From contig NZ_MUMI01000001.1 in the NCBI RefSeq assembly GCF_002155975.1, positions 1-55,222 on the forward strand: a DNA stretch of 55,222 nt, read 5' to 3'. Both the position numbers and the translations under genes were made by a program. Positions 46,467 to 54,966 of the stretch are shown in pieces (within the stretch, counting starts at the first letter, position 1; every line of letters starts with the position of its first letter). Under the pieces are notes generated by a model, which was given only the letters and a program-made list of their open reading frames with translations, was not told the origin of the DNA and made no database searches. This DNA is from Amycolatopsis kentuckyensis (GTDB lineage Bacteria > Actinomycetota > Actinomycetes > Mycobacteriales > Pseudonocardiaceae).

Positions 46467-47303
46467 GTGACGGTCGAACAGTGGCACCAGGTGCGCGCGG
46501 CCCTGCCCGAGGTCGGCGGCCGGTTCGCGGACCTGCTGACCGGCGTCGGCGACCCGCACGCGAGAGCGCTCGGTGAGTGGACGATCGGCGAAGCGGCGTC
46601 CCACGTGGGGATGATCGCGCTGATGTACACGGCGATGATCCGCGGCGACGGCGGCCCGCTCCCGCTGCCGGGCCTGGAAGAGCCGATCGACGCGGCGAGC
46701 GTCGACACGATCTCCCGGATGAACGCGCTCGCGCTGGAGCTCTACCCGGAGCGCGACCCGGTCCGCCTGGCCGCGCGGCTGCGCGCGGACCTCGCCGAGG
46801 TGCTGCTGGTCAGCGCGGACCTGGACCCGGAGAAGCCGGTGTGGTGGCTGGGCGGCTCCCGGGTGCCGGTCGCGGGCGTCCTCGCGCACCTGGTCAACGA
46901 GATGCTGATCCACGGCCTCGACATCGCCCGGGTGCTCGGGCAGCCGTGGCGCATCCCCGCGCGGCTGGAGGCGCTGTTCCTCGAGCTGTTCCTGTTCGGC
47001 ATGGTCCGCAACGACATGGGCCACCTCCTCGACGACGCGACACCGTCACCCCGCCGCATCGCGGTGGAGTTCCGGTCGGCGTACACGAGCCCGGCGGTAC
47101 TGGCGCTCCAGCACGGAAGGCTGCGGTACGAGCGACCGGACGGCACCGCGGACGTCCGGCTCCGGTTCGACCCGGCGATCCTGGTGCCGATGATGTTCGG
47201 CCGCATTTCCCGCGTCCGCGCGGTGTTGCTCGGCGGCCTGCGCATCGGCGGTCCGCGGCCGTGGCTGCTGCCGGCGTTCCTGCGGACGGTCCGGATGCCT
47301 TAG
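46467..47303 (+). CDS. Maleylpyruvate-isomerase-type (DinB-fold) protein
   Basis: 278 residues from GTG 46467. TAGCGT (46453-46458) sits eight bases before it, so the message is probably leaderless. The N-terminal helical bundle (VTVEQWHQVRAALPEVGGRFADLLTGV...LGEWTIGEAASHVGMIALMYTAMIRG) matches the mycothiol-dependent maleylpyruvate isomerase/DinB-like fold. HLVNEMLIHGLDIARVLGQPWRIP contains the metal-ligand His pattern of that family (H-x3-E-x2-IHGxD). The C-terminal 90 residues are SCP2-like. Mycothiol-linked thioltransfer is the usual prediction in actinomycetes; substrate unknown. Confidence 0.8.
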   Translation: MTVEQWHQVRAALPEVGGRFADLLTGVGDPHARALGEWTIGEAASHVGMIALMYTAMIRGDGGPLPLPGLEEPIDAASVDTISRMNALALELYPERDPVRLAARLRADLAEVLLVSADLDPEKPVWWLGGSRVPVAGVLAHLVNEMLIHGLDIARVLGQPWRIPARLEALFLELFLFGMVRNDMGHLLDDATPSPRRIAVEFRSAYTSPAVLALQHGRLRYERPDGTADVRLRFDPAILVPMMFGRISRVRAVLLGGLRIGGPRPWLLPAFLRTVRMP

Positions 47304-47319
47304 CCGCCCTGCCACCGGA

Positions 47320-48303
47320 TCAGGCGGAAGACCAGCCGTCGCCCCACTCGGCGTCCCGGGCGGCGCGGTACCGCGGGCCCTGCTTCTTCGAGACGGCGAC
47401 CCCGGGCTTCAGCCCTTCGGAAGCCGTGCACAGGTCGAGCGCGACCCAGCCCTTGTGCTTCTTCGGGTGCCGGATGATCCGCGCGTCCGCCCGCTCGGGC
47501 GTGGTCCGCGCCGCGACGACGTAGGCGAACTTCTCGTCCTCGAACCCGAGGGTGCCGGCCTTGAGCCGCCGGTGCAGGCCGGAGCGCGGGAGCCGCGCGG
47601 AGAAGTGGCACCAGTCCTGGCCGGGCACGATCGGGCAGGCGGCATCGTGCGGACACGGCGCGACGACGTGCAGGCCGAGTTCGATCAGCTCGGCGCGGGC
47701 GGCGCGGATCCGCTCGTAGCCGGCCGGTGTGCCGGGCTCGATCAGGGCGACCGCCCCGGCCTTCGCCGCAAGCCAGCGCACCACGCCGGGGCGAGTGGCT
47801 TCCGGGAGCTCGCCGAGCACGTAGGACAGCGTGACGAGGTCGGCGTCCGGGGCGGGCGAGGCGGGGTCGACGAACCCGCGCCGCCACTCGGCGTCGCGGA
47901 CCGCGGTCCGGCCGCTGCCGGCGGCGAGCCGCTTGCCGAGCCCGATGGCCCCGGCCACCTGCTCCAGCACGGTGCACTGGGCCAGCGACGGCCACACGTC
48001 CACGGCGGCCCACACGGCGGCACCAGTACCCCCGCCGACGTCGATCTGCGTACGTGGTTCGAAGCCGGGAGCACGCAACGCGGCTTCGGCGAGCACAGCG
48101 TGTACAGCGGCGTAGGTGGCCGGCATGCGGTAGCCCGCGTACGCGGCGACGTCGGCTTCGGAGCTGAGGATCGGCGAAGTGGCCGCGTCACCTTGGCGGT
48201 AGCGCGCGCTGAGGCGATCGACGGACTGGGTCAGCCGAGCCACGGGGTGCCGGGCCAGCTCGTCGTCGAGCGCGGAGGAGAGATCATCGGGGAGTACCGC
48301 CAC
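47320..48303 (-). CDS. Rsm22-family small-subunit rRNA methyltransferase-like protein
   Basis: 327 residues from GTG 48303. An N-terminal helical part (YRMPATYAAVHAVLAEA) is followed by the SAM-binding fold (TQIDVGGGTGAAVWAAV, about 86-102; LVTLSYVLGELPE, about 157) typical of Rsm22/METTL17. Near residue 215-235 the motif APCPHDAACPI...DWCHFSARLPRSGLHRRLK carries three closely spaced cysteines, which in mitochondrial homologues help hold an iron-sulphur cluster; a fourth candidate is the Cys in DLCTASEG. The family acts in small-subunit assembly; activity of the bacterial form is unproven. It lies 27 bases after a small basic protein gene on the same strand. Confidence 0.9.
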   Translation of the reverse strand: MAVLPDDLSSALDDELARHPVARLTQSVDRLSARYRQGDAATSPILSSEADVAAYAGYRMPATYAAVHAVLAEAALRAPGFEPRTQIDVGGGTGAAVWAAVDVWPSLAQCTVLEQVAGAIGLGKRLAAGSGRTAVRDAEWRRGFVDPASPAPDADLVTLSYVLGELPEATRPGVVRWLAAKAGAVALIEPGTPAGYERIRAARAELIELGLHVVAPCPHDAACPIVPGQDWCHFSARLPRSGLHRRLKAGTLGFEDEKFAYVVAARTTPERADARIIRHPKKHKGWVALDLCTASEGLKPGVAVSKKQGPRYRAARDAEWGDGWSSA

Positions 48304-48330
48304 GACGGCAGGTTAGCCGGGGCCCGGCCC

Positions 48331-48591
48331 TCACCAGGGCTTGGCGTCGCGGTTCCGGGTCCAGCGCCAGGCGGAGGCCGCGCCTCGCCACAACTGCCGG
48401 CCGGCGCGTGCCAGGCGGCGCGGCCGGTCTTCGGTCGCTCGCCGGATCTCGACGGCGCGCGGGTACCGCCGCCGGACTCGCCGCACGGACTTGTCCCAAA
48501 CCGGGAAGCCGGGCTTGCCTGCCTGGCCTGGCCGGTCCGCCGGGAGCCGGACGATGTACCGGCGCTCCCCCTGCCGTACGCGCTCCGCCAC
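48331..48591 (-). CDS. Small basic protein of unknown function, 86 residues
   Basis: GTG 48591 follows GGGGAGG at normal spacing. The product is very basic and Trp-containing (GERRYIVRLPADRPGQAGKPGFPVWDKSVRRVRRRYPRAVEIRRATEDRPRRL...WRWTRNRDAKPW), with no membrane segment. Given its charge it could bind nucleic acid or ribosomes, and it is followed after 27 bases by the Rsm22-type gene, a plausible operon. Not recognised; could be a chance frame in GC-rich DNA, but the good Shine-Dalgarno argues for it. Confidence 0.5.
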   Translation of the reverse strand: MAERVRQGERRYIVRLPADRPGQAGKPGFPVWDKSVRRVRRRYPRAVEIRRATEDRPRRLARAGRQLWRGAASAWRWTRNRDAKPW

Positions 48592-48717
48592 GTGGCCCTC
48601 CCCGCTCTGCCGCAGGCCGGCAGCTTACTCCCGGGACCGGGCACGCCTGTCCGGATTGTCCCCCGGAATCGGCCCTGAGCTGCTAGTTTTCCCGCGCCAA
48701 AACTTTTCGGCGGCGGC

Positions 48718-48744
48718 TGTCGATCCGGCGCCCGGCCGTTCGAC
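48718..48744 (+). promoter_or_regulatory. ECF42-type promoter before the DGPF/YciI genes
   Basis: TGTCGA (48718-48723), 17 bp, then CGAC (48741-48744), 32 bases before ATG 48777. This matches the motif reported for ECF42 sigma factors as I remember it (TGTCGA ... CGA[C/T]C-like). The sigma gene lies two genes downstream, implying autoregulated expression of the module. Confidence 0.6.
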
Positions 48745-48776
48745 GCGTAGGCAGAAGCGAACGAAGGGAGACCGCG

Positions 48777-49202
48777 ATGCGGTTCATGGTGATCGTCAAG
48801 ACCAACGAAGACTCCGAGGCGGGCAAGGGCCCCAGCGCCGAGCTGCTCGAGGAGATGGGGAAGTTCAACGAAGAGCTGGTCAAGGCCGGCGTCCTGCTCG
48901 CCGGTGAAGGGCTCACGCCGAGCTCGCAGGGCGCGCGGGTCGTCTTCTCCGGCACCGAGGAGCCCAAGGTCGTCGACGGTCCGTTCGCCGAGACCAAGGA
49001 GCTCGTCGGCGGCTTCTGGATCCTCCAGTGCCGGGACCGCGAAGAGTGCATCGAGTGGATCAAGCGGATGCCCAACCCCGAGGGCCAGGCCGGTGAGGTC
49101 GAGATCCGCCGGGTCGCCGAGGCGTCGGACTTCGAGAACATGACGCCGGAAGTCGTCGAACTGGAAGGCCGGCTGCGGGCGCAGTCCGCCGGGCAGGCGT
49201 GA
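48777..49202 (+). CDS. YciI/DGPF-domain protein 1
   Basis: 141 residues. The DGPF motif that names the family is present (KVVDGPFAETKELVGGFWIL, about residues 62-81), after MRFMVIVKTNEDSEAG at the start. The ferredoxin-like fold is related to YciI; catalytic function is unproven. These proteins are the standard neighbours and targets of ECF42 sigma factors. GGGAG precedes ATG 48777, and one base separates it from the next gene. It is about 25 residues longer at the C-terminus than its neighbour (FENMTPEVVELEGRL...). Confidence 0.93.
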   Translation: MRFMVIVKTNEDSEAGKGPSAELLEEMGKFNEELVKAGVLLAGEGLTPSSQGARVVFSGTEEPKVVDGPFAETKELVGGFWILQCRDREECIEWIKRMPNPEGQAGEVEIRRVAEASDFENMTPEVVELEGRLRAQSAGQA

Positions 49203-49203
49203 C

Positions 49204-49554
49204 ATGCGGTTCCTGGTGATCGTCAAGGCGAGCCCCGAATCGGAGGCGGCCGGGTTCCAGCCCAGCGCCGAAGAGCTGACCGAGATGACGAAGTTCAACG
49301 AGCGGCTGTTCGCCGAGGGCCGGATCGAACTCGCCGAGGGGCTCACGTCCAGCGCGGACGGTTCGCGCGTCCTGTTCGAAGGCGACGCGGAGCCCAAGGT
49401 CATCGACGGCCCGTTCGCGGAGACCAAGGAGCTGATCGCCGGGTTCTGGGTGCTCAAGGGCGAGTCCCTCGAAGAGATCGTCGAGCTGATGAAGCAGGTC
49501 CCCAACCTCGGCCCGGGCGAGGGCGTGCTGGAGATCCGCCCGATCGACGAGTAG
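49204..49554 (+). CDS. YciI/DGPF-domain protein 2
   Basis: 116 residues, clearly a paralogue of the preceding gene (MRFLVIVKASPESEAAGFQPSAEELTEM; KVIDGPFAETKELIAGFWVLKG). It probably arose by tandem duplication and may form heterodimers with it. The start is ATG 49204, one base after the preceding TGA, so translation is coupled. It is followed 39 bases later by the ECF42 sigma gene on the same strand. Confidence 0.93.
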   Translation: MRFLVIVKASPESEAAGFQPSAEELTEMTKFNERLFAEGRIELAEGLTSSADGSRVLFEGDAEPKVIDGPFAETKELIAGFWVLKGESLEEIVELMKQVPNLGPGEGVLEIRPIDE

Positions 49555-49593
49555 TGGGTTGCACCGGGCAAGATCACCCTGTCTGATGGCCGG

Positions 49594-50859
49594 GTGACGG
49601 TTGCGGACGCCCGGAGAACGGTCGAAACGGTCTGGCGGATCGAGTCGCCGCGGCTCATCGCGGGCCTGGCCCGGATGGCTCGCGGCGACGTCGGTCTCGC
49701 CGAAGAACTGGCGCAGGACGCGCTGGTCGCGGCGCTGGAGCAGTGGCCGGACGCCGGCGTCCCCCGCAACCCCGGCGCCTGGCTGATGACGATCGCCAAG
49801 CGCCGTGCGGTCGACCAGTTCCGCCGCAACGAGCGGTACGCGGAGAAACTCGAGGAAGTCGGGCGCGATCAGCGGCTCGGCGACGGTGTCCTGCCCGACT
49901 TCGACGCCGCGCTCGACGACCACATCGAGGACGACGTCCTCCGCCTGCTGTTCGTCGCCTGCCACCCGGTGCTGAACACGCAGGCCCGGGTCGCGCTGAC
50001 GCTGCGCATGGTCGGCGGCCTGACCACCGACGAGATCGCGCGCGCCTTCCTGGTCCGCGAATCGACGATCGCCCAGCGGATCGTCCGGGCGAAGAAGGCC
50101 CTCGCCGCGGCGAAGGTGCCCTTCGAGGTGCCGGAGGGCGACGAACGCGTCGCCCGGCTGTCGTCCGTGCTCGAAGTCCTCTACCTCGTGTTCAACGAGG
50201 GCTACTCGGCCACCCGCGGCGACGACTGGATGCGGCCGGCCCTCTGCGAAGAGGCGATGCGGCTCGGCCGCGTGCTCGCCGGCCTGATGCCGGGCGAGTC
50301 GGAGGTCCACGGCCTGGTCGCGCTGATGGAGCTGCAGGCGTCCCGCGCGAAGGCCCGCACCGGCCCGAACGGCGAACCGGTGCTCCTGCTGGACCAGGAC
50401 CGTGCCCGCTGGGACCGGTTCCTGATCCAGCACGGCCTCGCCGCGCTGGCGTTGTCCGAGCAGATCGCCGAGGGCGCGTACGGCCCGTACTCCGCCCAGG
50501 CGGCGATCGCGGCCTGCCACGCCCGGGCGCGCACGGCCGAGGAGACGGACTGGGCCCGCATCGCGGCGCTCTACGAAGGTCTCGGCAAACTCCAGCCGTC
50601 CCCGGTGATCGAGCTGAACCGCGGGGTCGCGGTGGCGATGGCGTACGGGCCGTCCGCGGGCCTGGAAGTGGTCGACGCGGTCGCCGACGACCCGGCGCTG
50701 AAGGACTACCACCTGCTGCCGAGCGTCCGCGGCGACCTGCTGGAGAAGCTCGGCCGGCGCGCGGAAGCCGAGCGGGAGTTCCGCCGGGCGGCGGAGATGA
50801 CGGAGAACTCCCGCGAACGCGCCCTGCTGCTGGACCGCGCGACGGCGGTCGCCGGCTGA
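49594..50859 (+). CDS. ECF42-group RNA polymerase sigma factor with TPR-like C-terminal extension
   Basis: 421 residues from GTG 49594; a nearby ATG is out of frame and quickly stopped. Region 2: ESPRLIAGLARMARGDVGLAEELAQDALVAALEQWP; AWLMTIAKRRAVDQFRRN. Region 4: DDVLRLLFVACHPVLNTQARVALTLRMVGGLTTDEIARAFLVRESTIAQRIVRAKKAL (about 112-170). The remaining about 230 residues, beginning VLYLVFNEGYSATRGDDWMRPALCEEAMRL, are the helical extension diagnostic of ECF42, which is needed for activity in place of an anti-sigma factor. It forms one module with the two DGPF genes and the TGTCGA promoter. Confidence 0.94.
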   Translation: MTVADARRTVETVWRIESPRLIAGLARMARGDVGLAEELAQDALVAALEQWPDAGVPRNPGAWLMTIAKRRAVDQFRRNERYAEKLEEVGRDQRLGDGVLPDFDAALDDHIEDDVLRLLFVACHPVLNTQARVALTLRMVGGLTTDEIARAFLVRESTIAQRIVRAKKALAAAKVPFEVPEGDERVARLSSVLEVLYLVFNEGYSATRGDDWMRPALCEEAMRLGRVLAGLMPGESEVHGLVALMELQASRAKARTGPNGEPVLLLDQDRARWDRFLIQHGLAALALSEQIAEGAYGPYSAQAAIAACHARARTAEETDWARIAALYEGLGKLQPSPVIELNRGVAVAMAYGPSAGLEVVDAVADDPALKDYHLLPSVRGDLLEKLGRRAEAEREFRRAAEMTENSRERALLLDRATAVAG

Positions 50860-50896
50860 GACCGGCCTCAGGCGGATAGCAATACTCTCCATTTCA

Positions 50897-50911
50897 GATA
50901 GTCAAACTATC
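50897..50911. promoter_or_regulatory. Operator-like inverted repeat GATAGTCAAACTATC
   Basis: A perfect six-base dyad around CAA, 16 bases before GTG 50927 and immediately upstream of the Shine-Dalgarno (GGAGGG). A weaker half-like copy, GGATAGCAATACTC, lies at 50875-50888. Size and symmetry fit a TetR-type operator controlling the SDR gene. Confidence 0.55.
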
Positions 50912-50926
50912 CGACTGGAGGGAACT

Positions 50927-51811
50927 GTGGGGAAGACTGTGAACAGGCGGGCTGTCCTGGGCGGCGGCGCCGCGGGTGTGGCGGCCGTGCTCGCCGGGCC
51001 GTCGGCGAGCGCCGCGGCTGCCGCCAAGGGCCGGTTCGACGGCAAGGTCGTGCTGATCACCGGCGCCACCTCGGGCATCGGGCGCGAGGCCGCGCTCGCG
51101 TTCGCGGCCCAGGGCGCCCGGGTGGGGTTCTGCGGCCGGCGCGCGGAACTCGGCCGCGAGGTGGAGCGCGAGCTGCGCGGCCGCGGATTCTACGTCCGGG
51201 CCGACGTCCGCGAGCCGGCACAGGTCGAGTCCTTTGTGGACGCGGTGGTGCGCCGCTGGGGGCGGCTGGACATCGCGTTCAACAACGCGGGCATCTCCGT
51301 CGCCAAGCCGGTGCACGAAATCAGCCTCGACGAATGGGAAGACGTCCAGCGGACCAACGCGCGCGGGGTGTTCCTCGCGATCAAGCACGAGGTCCCGCAC
51401 CTGCTCGAACACGGTGGCGTCATCATCTGCACGGCGTCGTCGCAAGCCGAGCACACCCGGCCGGGACACGCGGCGTACACCGCCAGCAAGCGGGCGATCC
51501 AGGGCATCGTGAAAGCCGCCGCGCTCGACTACGGCGCCAACGGGATCCGGGTGCTTTCGATCGACCCGGGGACCACGGACACCGCGTTCGTCCGCCCGCC
51601 CGGCATCCCCGACGACCAGTGGGCGCAGTTCAAGCGGGCGTGGGGCCCGCTGAACGTCCACGGCCTGCCGAGGATGGCCGAGCCGAAGGAGATCGCCGCC
51701 GCCGTGGTGGCCCTGGCGTCGCCGGACTTCTCCTACCTCACCGGGACGTCGGTGCTGGTGGACGGCGGCCTCGGCACCGGCCGCCCGATGGTCATGCCGC
51801 CCCGGGGCTAG
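50927..51811 (+). CDS. SDR-family oxidoreductase with a Tat-like N-terminal leader
   Basis: 294 residues from GTG 50927. The leader KTVNRRAVLGGGAAGVAAVLAGPSASAAAAA has a twin-arginine pair followed by a hydrophobic stretch and Ala-x-Ala sites, unusual for a short-chain dehydrogenase. Then comes a normal SDR: TGATSGIGRE cofactor motif (about 47-56), NNAG, catalytic Ser in IICTASSQ, YTASK tyrosine/lysine (about 185), and LVDGG. Export with bound NAD(P) by Tat would be possible, as for glucose-fructose oxidoreductase. A later start at the SDR core lacks a ribosome binding site, so the leader seems genuine. Ends by overlapping the convergent HD gene by four bases. Confidence 0.85.
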   Translation: MGKTVNRRAVLGGGAAGVAAVLAGPSASAAAAAKGRFDGKVVLITGATSGIGREAALAFAAQGARVGFCGRRAELGREVERELRGRGFYVRADVREPAQVESFVDAVVRRWGRLDIAFNNAGISVAKPVHEISLDEWEDVQRTNARGVFLAIKHEVPHLLEHGGVIICTASSQAEHTRPGHAAYTASKRAIQGIVKAAALDYGANGIRVLSIDPGTTDTAFVRPPGIPDDQWAQFKRAWGPLNVHGLPRMAEPKEIAAAVVALASPDFSYLTGTSVLVDGGLGTGRPMVMPPRG

Positions 51812-52359
51812 CGGTCGCGCCAGGCGAGCGGTGACAGCGTCATCGCCGCCTCGGCGACCTTCCGGGCGGTCTCCGTCTTGAGTCCCTTCCGCGCCGACTC
51901 GATCCACTCGCCGACCGGCCGGACGCCGACGTCCCGGTACTCCAGGGCCTGCAGCAGCATCTCCAGCTTGTCCGCGTCCTTGGCGCACCACGCTTCCGGC
52001 GACGTCCGGGTCTCGTACTCGTCGACGGCCTCGCGAACCAGCTCCCGTGACCGCTCGGGGAGCGAGGCCGTCTGGTCGGCGGTGATCTGCCGCGGCTCCG
52101 GCTTGCGCAGGTAGTCGCCGGCCGTCAGCGGCAGGTCGCCCGTGCGGGTCTCCTGCGTGTCGTGCCACAGCGCGAGGAAGGCCGCCCGCTCCGGGGACGC
52201 GCCTTCCTCCGCCGCGAGCAGCGCCGCGAGCTGGGCGGCGCGCAGGCTGTGCTCGCCGACCGACTCCGGGTCGCGGACCCCCGCGTGCCACCAGCCCGAT
52301 CTCCTGATGCGCTTCAGGATCCCGAGCTCGTAGCCGAAGGACGCCAGTGCCTCGCTCAT
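51808..52359 (-). CDS. HD-domain hydrolase (YfbR/5'-deoxynucleotidase-like)
   Basis: 183 residues. HD-domain ligands are visible: H in RDPESVGEHSLRAAQLA (about residue 37), the HD pair in LALWHDTQETRTGDLP (about 65-66), and the distal Asp in CAKDADKLEMLLQALEY (about 128). Together with the first-helix RSGWWHAG these fit the YfbR/HDDC2-type nucleotidases that hydrolyse deoxynucleoside monophosphates in the cytoplasm. Substrate remains a family inference. Lies between convergent SDR and the lactate permease gene, which precedes it on the same strand but ends 11 bp upstream. Confidence 0.88.
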   Translation of the reverse strand: MSEALASFGYELGILKRIRRSGWWHAGVRDPESVGEHSLRAAQLAALLAAEEGASPERAAFLALWHDTQETRTGDLPLTAGDYLRKPEPRQITADQTASLPERSRELVREAVDEYETRTSPEAWCAKDADKLEMLLQALEYRDVGVRPVGEWIESARKGLKTETARKVAEAAMTLSPLAWRDR

Positions 52360-52369
52360 GCCGCCCAGC

Positions 52370-54058
52370 CTAGGGCGACGGGATCATCGCCGTCAGGATC
52401 GTCGCCTGGAGGAGCGAAATCACGCCGACCACCGCGGTGAGCAGCAGCGACCACAGGAACGTCTGCCGCAGCAGTGAGCCTTCCTTGCCGCTCTGCCCGA
52501 TCGCCGTCGCACCGATCGACAGGTTCTGCGGCGAGATCATCTTGCCCATCACGCCGCCCGAGGTGTTCGTCGCGCCGGCCAGGATCGGGTTGAGGTCCAG
52601 CTGCTGCGCCGAGATCACCTGCATCGGGCCGAACAGGCTGTTCGTCGACGCGTCCGACCCGGTCAGGAACACGCCCAGCCAGCCGATGTAGGCCGAGAAC
52701 AGCGGGAAGACGACACCGGTCGTCGCCAGGGCCAGGCCCAGCGTCTGCGTCGCGCCGGAGTAGTTCATCACGAAGGCGATCGCCAGGATCAGGAAGATCG
52801 TCGCCAGCGCCCAGCGCATCTGGTGCAGCGTCTTCCGGTACGTCGTCAGCAGCAGTTTCGGCCGCCCGCCCATCGCGAACCCGGCGAGCACCGCCGCGAT
52901 CAGCGCGACCGTGCCGGGCGAGAAGAGGAAGTCGACGGTCAGCGTCGCCGCGTACGGCGCGTTCTTCGCGGTGATCGGCGGGTGCTGGACGACGTGGTTG
53001 TGCAGCCCCGGCCAGGCGAAGACCCAGTCGGCCTTGTGCAGCAGCTTCGTCAGGTCGAGCCAGGTGGGGAGGTGCTTGAAGATGGTGCCGATCCGCGACA
53101 GGAAGATCGCCAGGATCAGGATGATGTAGGGCAGCCACGCGTACAGCGCGCCGCGCTCGGCCTGGGCGGCGCCGAGGCTCTTGGCCGGGGTGGCTTCCTC
53201 GCCTTCGAAGCGCCACACCGTCGCGGGCTGCCAGAAGCGGGTCAGGATCCACAGCGCGGCCATCGCGGTGAGCGCGGCGAGGACGTCGACCAGGCTGGCG
53301 CTGATGTAGTTGGACGCGACGAACTGCATGGCCGCGAAAGCGAGCCCGGCGGTCAGCACCGCCGGCCACACCTCGAGCATGCGCTTCCAGCCGGCCAGGA
53401 CGACGACCAGGAACGCCGGGATGATCAGCGCGAGCACCGGAACCTGGCGGCCGACCGCCGCCGAGAACAGCTCGGTGGCCTGGTCCTGCTTGAGGTGCAT
53501 GATCGGCGCGGTCAGCCGGCCGAGCACGATCAGCGGGTTGCCCAGCCCGCCGAAGGCGACCGGCGCGGTGTTCGCCAGCAGCGCCAGCACGACGGCCTTC
53601 ACCGGCGGGAACCCGAGCGCGGCCATCATCGCCGCGGTGATCGCGATCGGCGACCCACCGCCCGCGACGCCTTCCAGCAGCGCGCCGAAGCTGAACGCGA
53701 TGAGCAGCGCCTGCAGCCGCCGGTCCTCGCTGAACCCGGCGAGCACCCGCTTGATCGCGTCGAACCGGCCGGTGGCGACGGTGACGTTGTGGAAGTAGAC
53801 GGCGTGGAAGGCGATCCAGGCCACCGACCACACGCCGAACACGACGCCCATGGCCGCCGAGTCGAACGCCAGCGCGGCCGGCATCCGGTAGAGCAGCAGG
53901 GCGACGCCGAGCGCCGTCACCAGTGCGAGGGCTGCCGACAGGTGCGCGGAGAACCGGATCACCCCGAGCGAAACCAGCAGCACGATGATCGGGAGCGCGG
54001 CGAGCAGCGCGGAAACCCACAGCCCGCCCGCCGGCTGGTAGTCCTGGATCCAGGTCAC
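52370..54058 (-). CDS. lldP: L-lactate permease
   Basis: 562 residues from GTG 54058 with AAAGGAG upstream. About 13 membrane helices and strong LldP-family blocks: FGALLEGVAGGGSPIAITAAMMAALGFPPVKAV (about 115-147), NTAPVAFGGLGNPLIVLG, and near the C-terminus STNSLFGPMQVISAQQLDLNPILAGATNTSGGVMGKMISPQNLSIG. The family takes up lactate or glycolate by proton symport. The gene follows an IclR regulator at 29 bp in the same direction, so the pair is probably an operon and IclR the lactate-responsive controller. No lactate dehydrogenase gene is in the window. Confidence 0.94.
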   Translation of the reverse strand: MTWIQDYQPAGGLWVSALLAALPIIVLLVSLGVIRFSAHLSAALALVTALGVALLLYRMPAALAFDSAAMGVVFGVWSVAWIAFHAVYFHNVTVATGRFDAIKRVLAGFSEDRRLQALLIAFSFGALLEGVAGGGSPIAITAAMMAALGFPPVKAVVLALLANTAPVAFGGLGNPLIVLGRLTAPIMHLKQDQATELFSAAVGRQVPVLALIIPAFLVVVLAGWKRMLEVWPAVLTAGLAFAAMQFVASNYISASLVDVLAALTAMAALWILTRFWQPATVWRFEGEEATPAKSLGAAQAERGALYAWLPYIILILAIFLSRIGTIFKHLPTWLDLTKLLHKADWVFAWPGLHNHVVQHPPITAKNAPYAATLTVDFLFSPGTVALIAAVLAGFAMGGRPKLLLTTYRKTLHQMRWALATIFLILAIAFVMNYSGATQTLGLALATTGVVFPLFSAYIGWLGVFLTGSDASTNSLFGPMQVISAQQLDLNPILAGATNTSGGVMGKMISPQNLSIGATAIGQSGKEGSLLRQTFLWSLLLTAVVGVISLLQATILTAMIPSP

Positions 54059-54087
54059 GTCGGCTCCTTTGCCGGGGTGTCTCGTGC

Positions 54088-54882
54088 TCAGGCGGGTCGG
54101 CTCCGGACGTACCCGAGCCGCAGGGACAGGGCGGCGGCGGTCCCGGCCACGGAGGCGCCGAGTTCGTCGAGCCGGCGCAGCACGCGCGGCGCGGGCCCGG
54201 CAATGCTGATGGCGGCGATCGGCCGGCCGGAGTGGTCCCGCACGGCGGCGGCGACACACCCGACGTCGGGCTCGTTTTCGACCTCGTCGATCGCCCAGCC
54301 GCGGCGGCTGGTCTTCGCGAGCTCGTCGAGCAGCCGGTGCGGGTCGATGATGGTCTTGAGGGTGAGCGAGTCGAGCTTCATCCGCCGCACGCGTTCGAGC
54401 CGGTCGGCCTCGGGCAGCGCGGCGAGCCAGGCTTTCCCGAGCGACGTCGCGTGCTGCGGCCGCCGAGTGCCGAGCCGGCAGGCGAGGGTGACGGCACTGG
54501 CACTGCGTTCGGTGGCGACGTAAACCATGGTGTCGTTGTCGGGCACGGCGAGGTAGGTGGTCTCCCCGGACCGTTCGGCGAGCGAGGCGAGGTACCGAGG
54601 CGCACACCGGTGCAGATCGGTGGCGGCCATCGCGCGGGCCCCGAGCTCGACGAGCCGCGTGCCGAGCCGAACCCGCCCGGTGACCTGGTCGGCTTCGAGG
54701 TACTCGAGGTTCTTGAGGGTGCCGACGATCCGGTAGGCGGCGCTGCGGGAAAGCCCCAGTTGCCGCGCGATCGCATTGGTGGAAATCTCCTGGTGCCGCC
54801 CGACGTGCTCCAGCACGGCAAGCCCGCGTTCGAGAGTTCCGCTTTGTTCGAGCCCGCGCTCCGGTCCCACGTTGCCCTCCAT
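54088..54882 (-). CDS. IclR-family transcriptional regulator
   Basis: 264 residues from ATG 54882, the start that leaves a normal 20-residue lead before the HTH; a far upstream in-frame ATG (55008) would add 42 residues over an inverted repeat. The winged helix is LERGLAVLEHVGRHQEISTNAIARQLGLSRSAAYRIVGTLKNLEYLE (about 19-65). The effector domain (ATDLHRCAPRYLASLAERSGETTYLAVPDND...ATSLGKAWLAALPEADR...GWAIDEVENEPDVGCVAAAVRD) is complete. It probably governs itself and the lactate permease in the same operon; a 6-bp dyad lies upstream. Confidence 0.92.
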   Translation of the reverse strand: MEGNVGPERGLEQSGTLERGLAVLEHVGRHQEISTNAIARQLGLSRSAAYRIVGTLKNLEYLEADQVTGRVRLGTRLVELGARAMAATDLHRCAPRYLASLAERSGETTYLAVPDNDTMVYVATERSASAVTLACRLGTRRPQHATSLGKAWLAALPEADRLERVRRMKLDSLTLKTIIDPHRLLDELAKTSRRGWAIDEVENEPDVGCVAAAVRDHSGRPIAAISIAGPAPRVLRRLDELGASVAGTAAALSLRLGYVRSRPA

Positions 54883-54966
54883 TTCCCGCTGAGCGGCACG
54901 CCTTTCCGCTGGCTGGGGTTGGACGGTAACACCTCCGATGTATCTGCGGTAGATCTTGGAAAGTTT

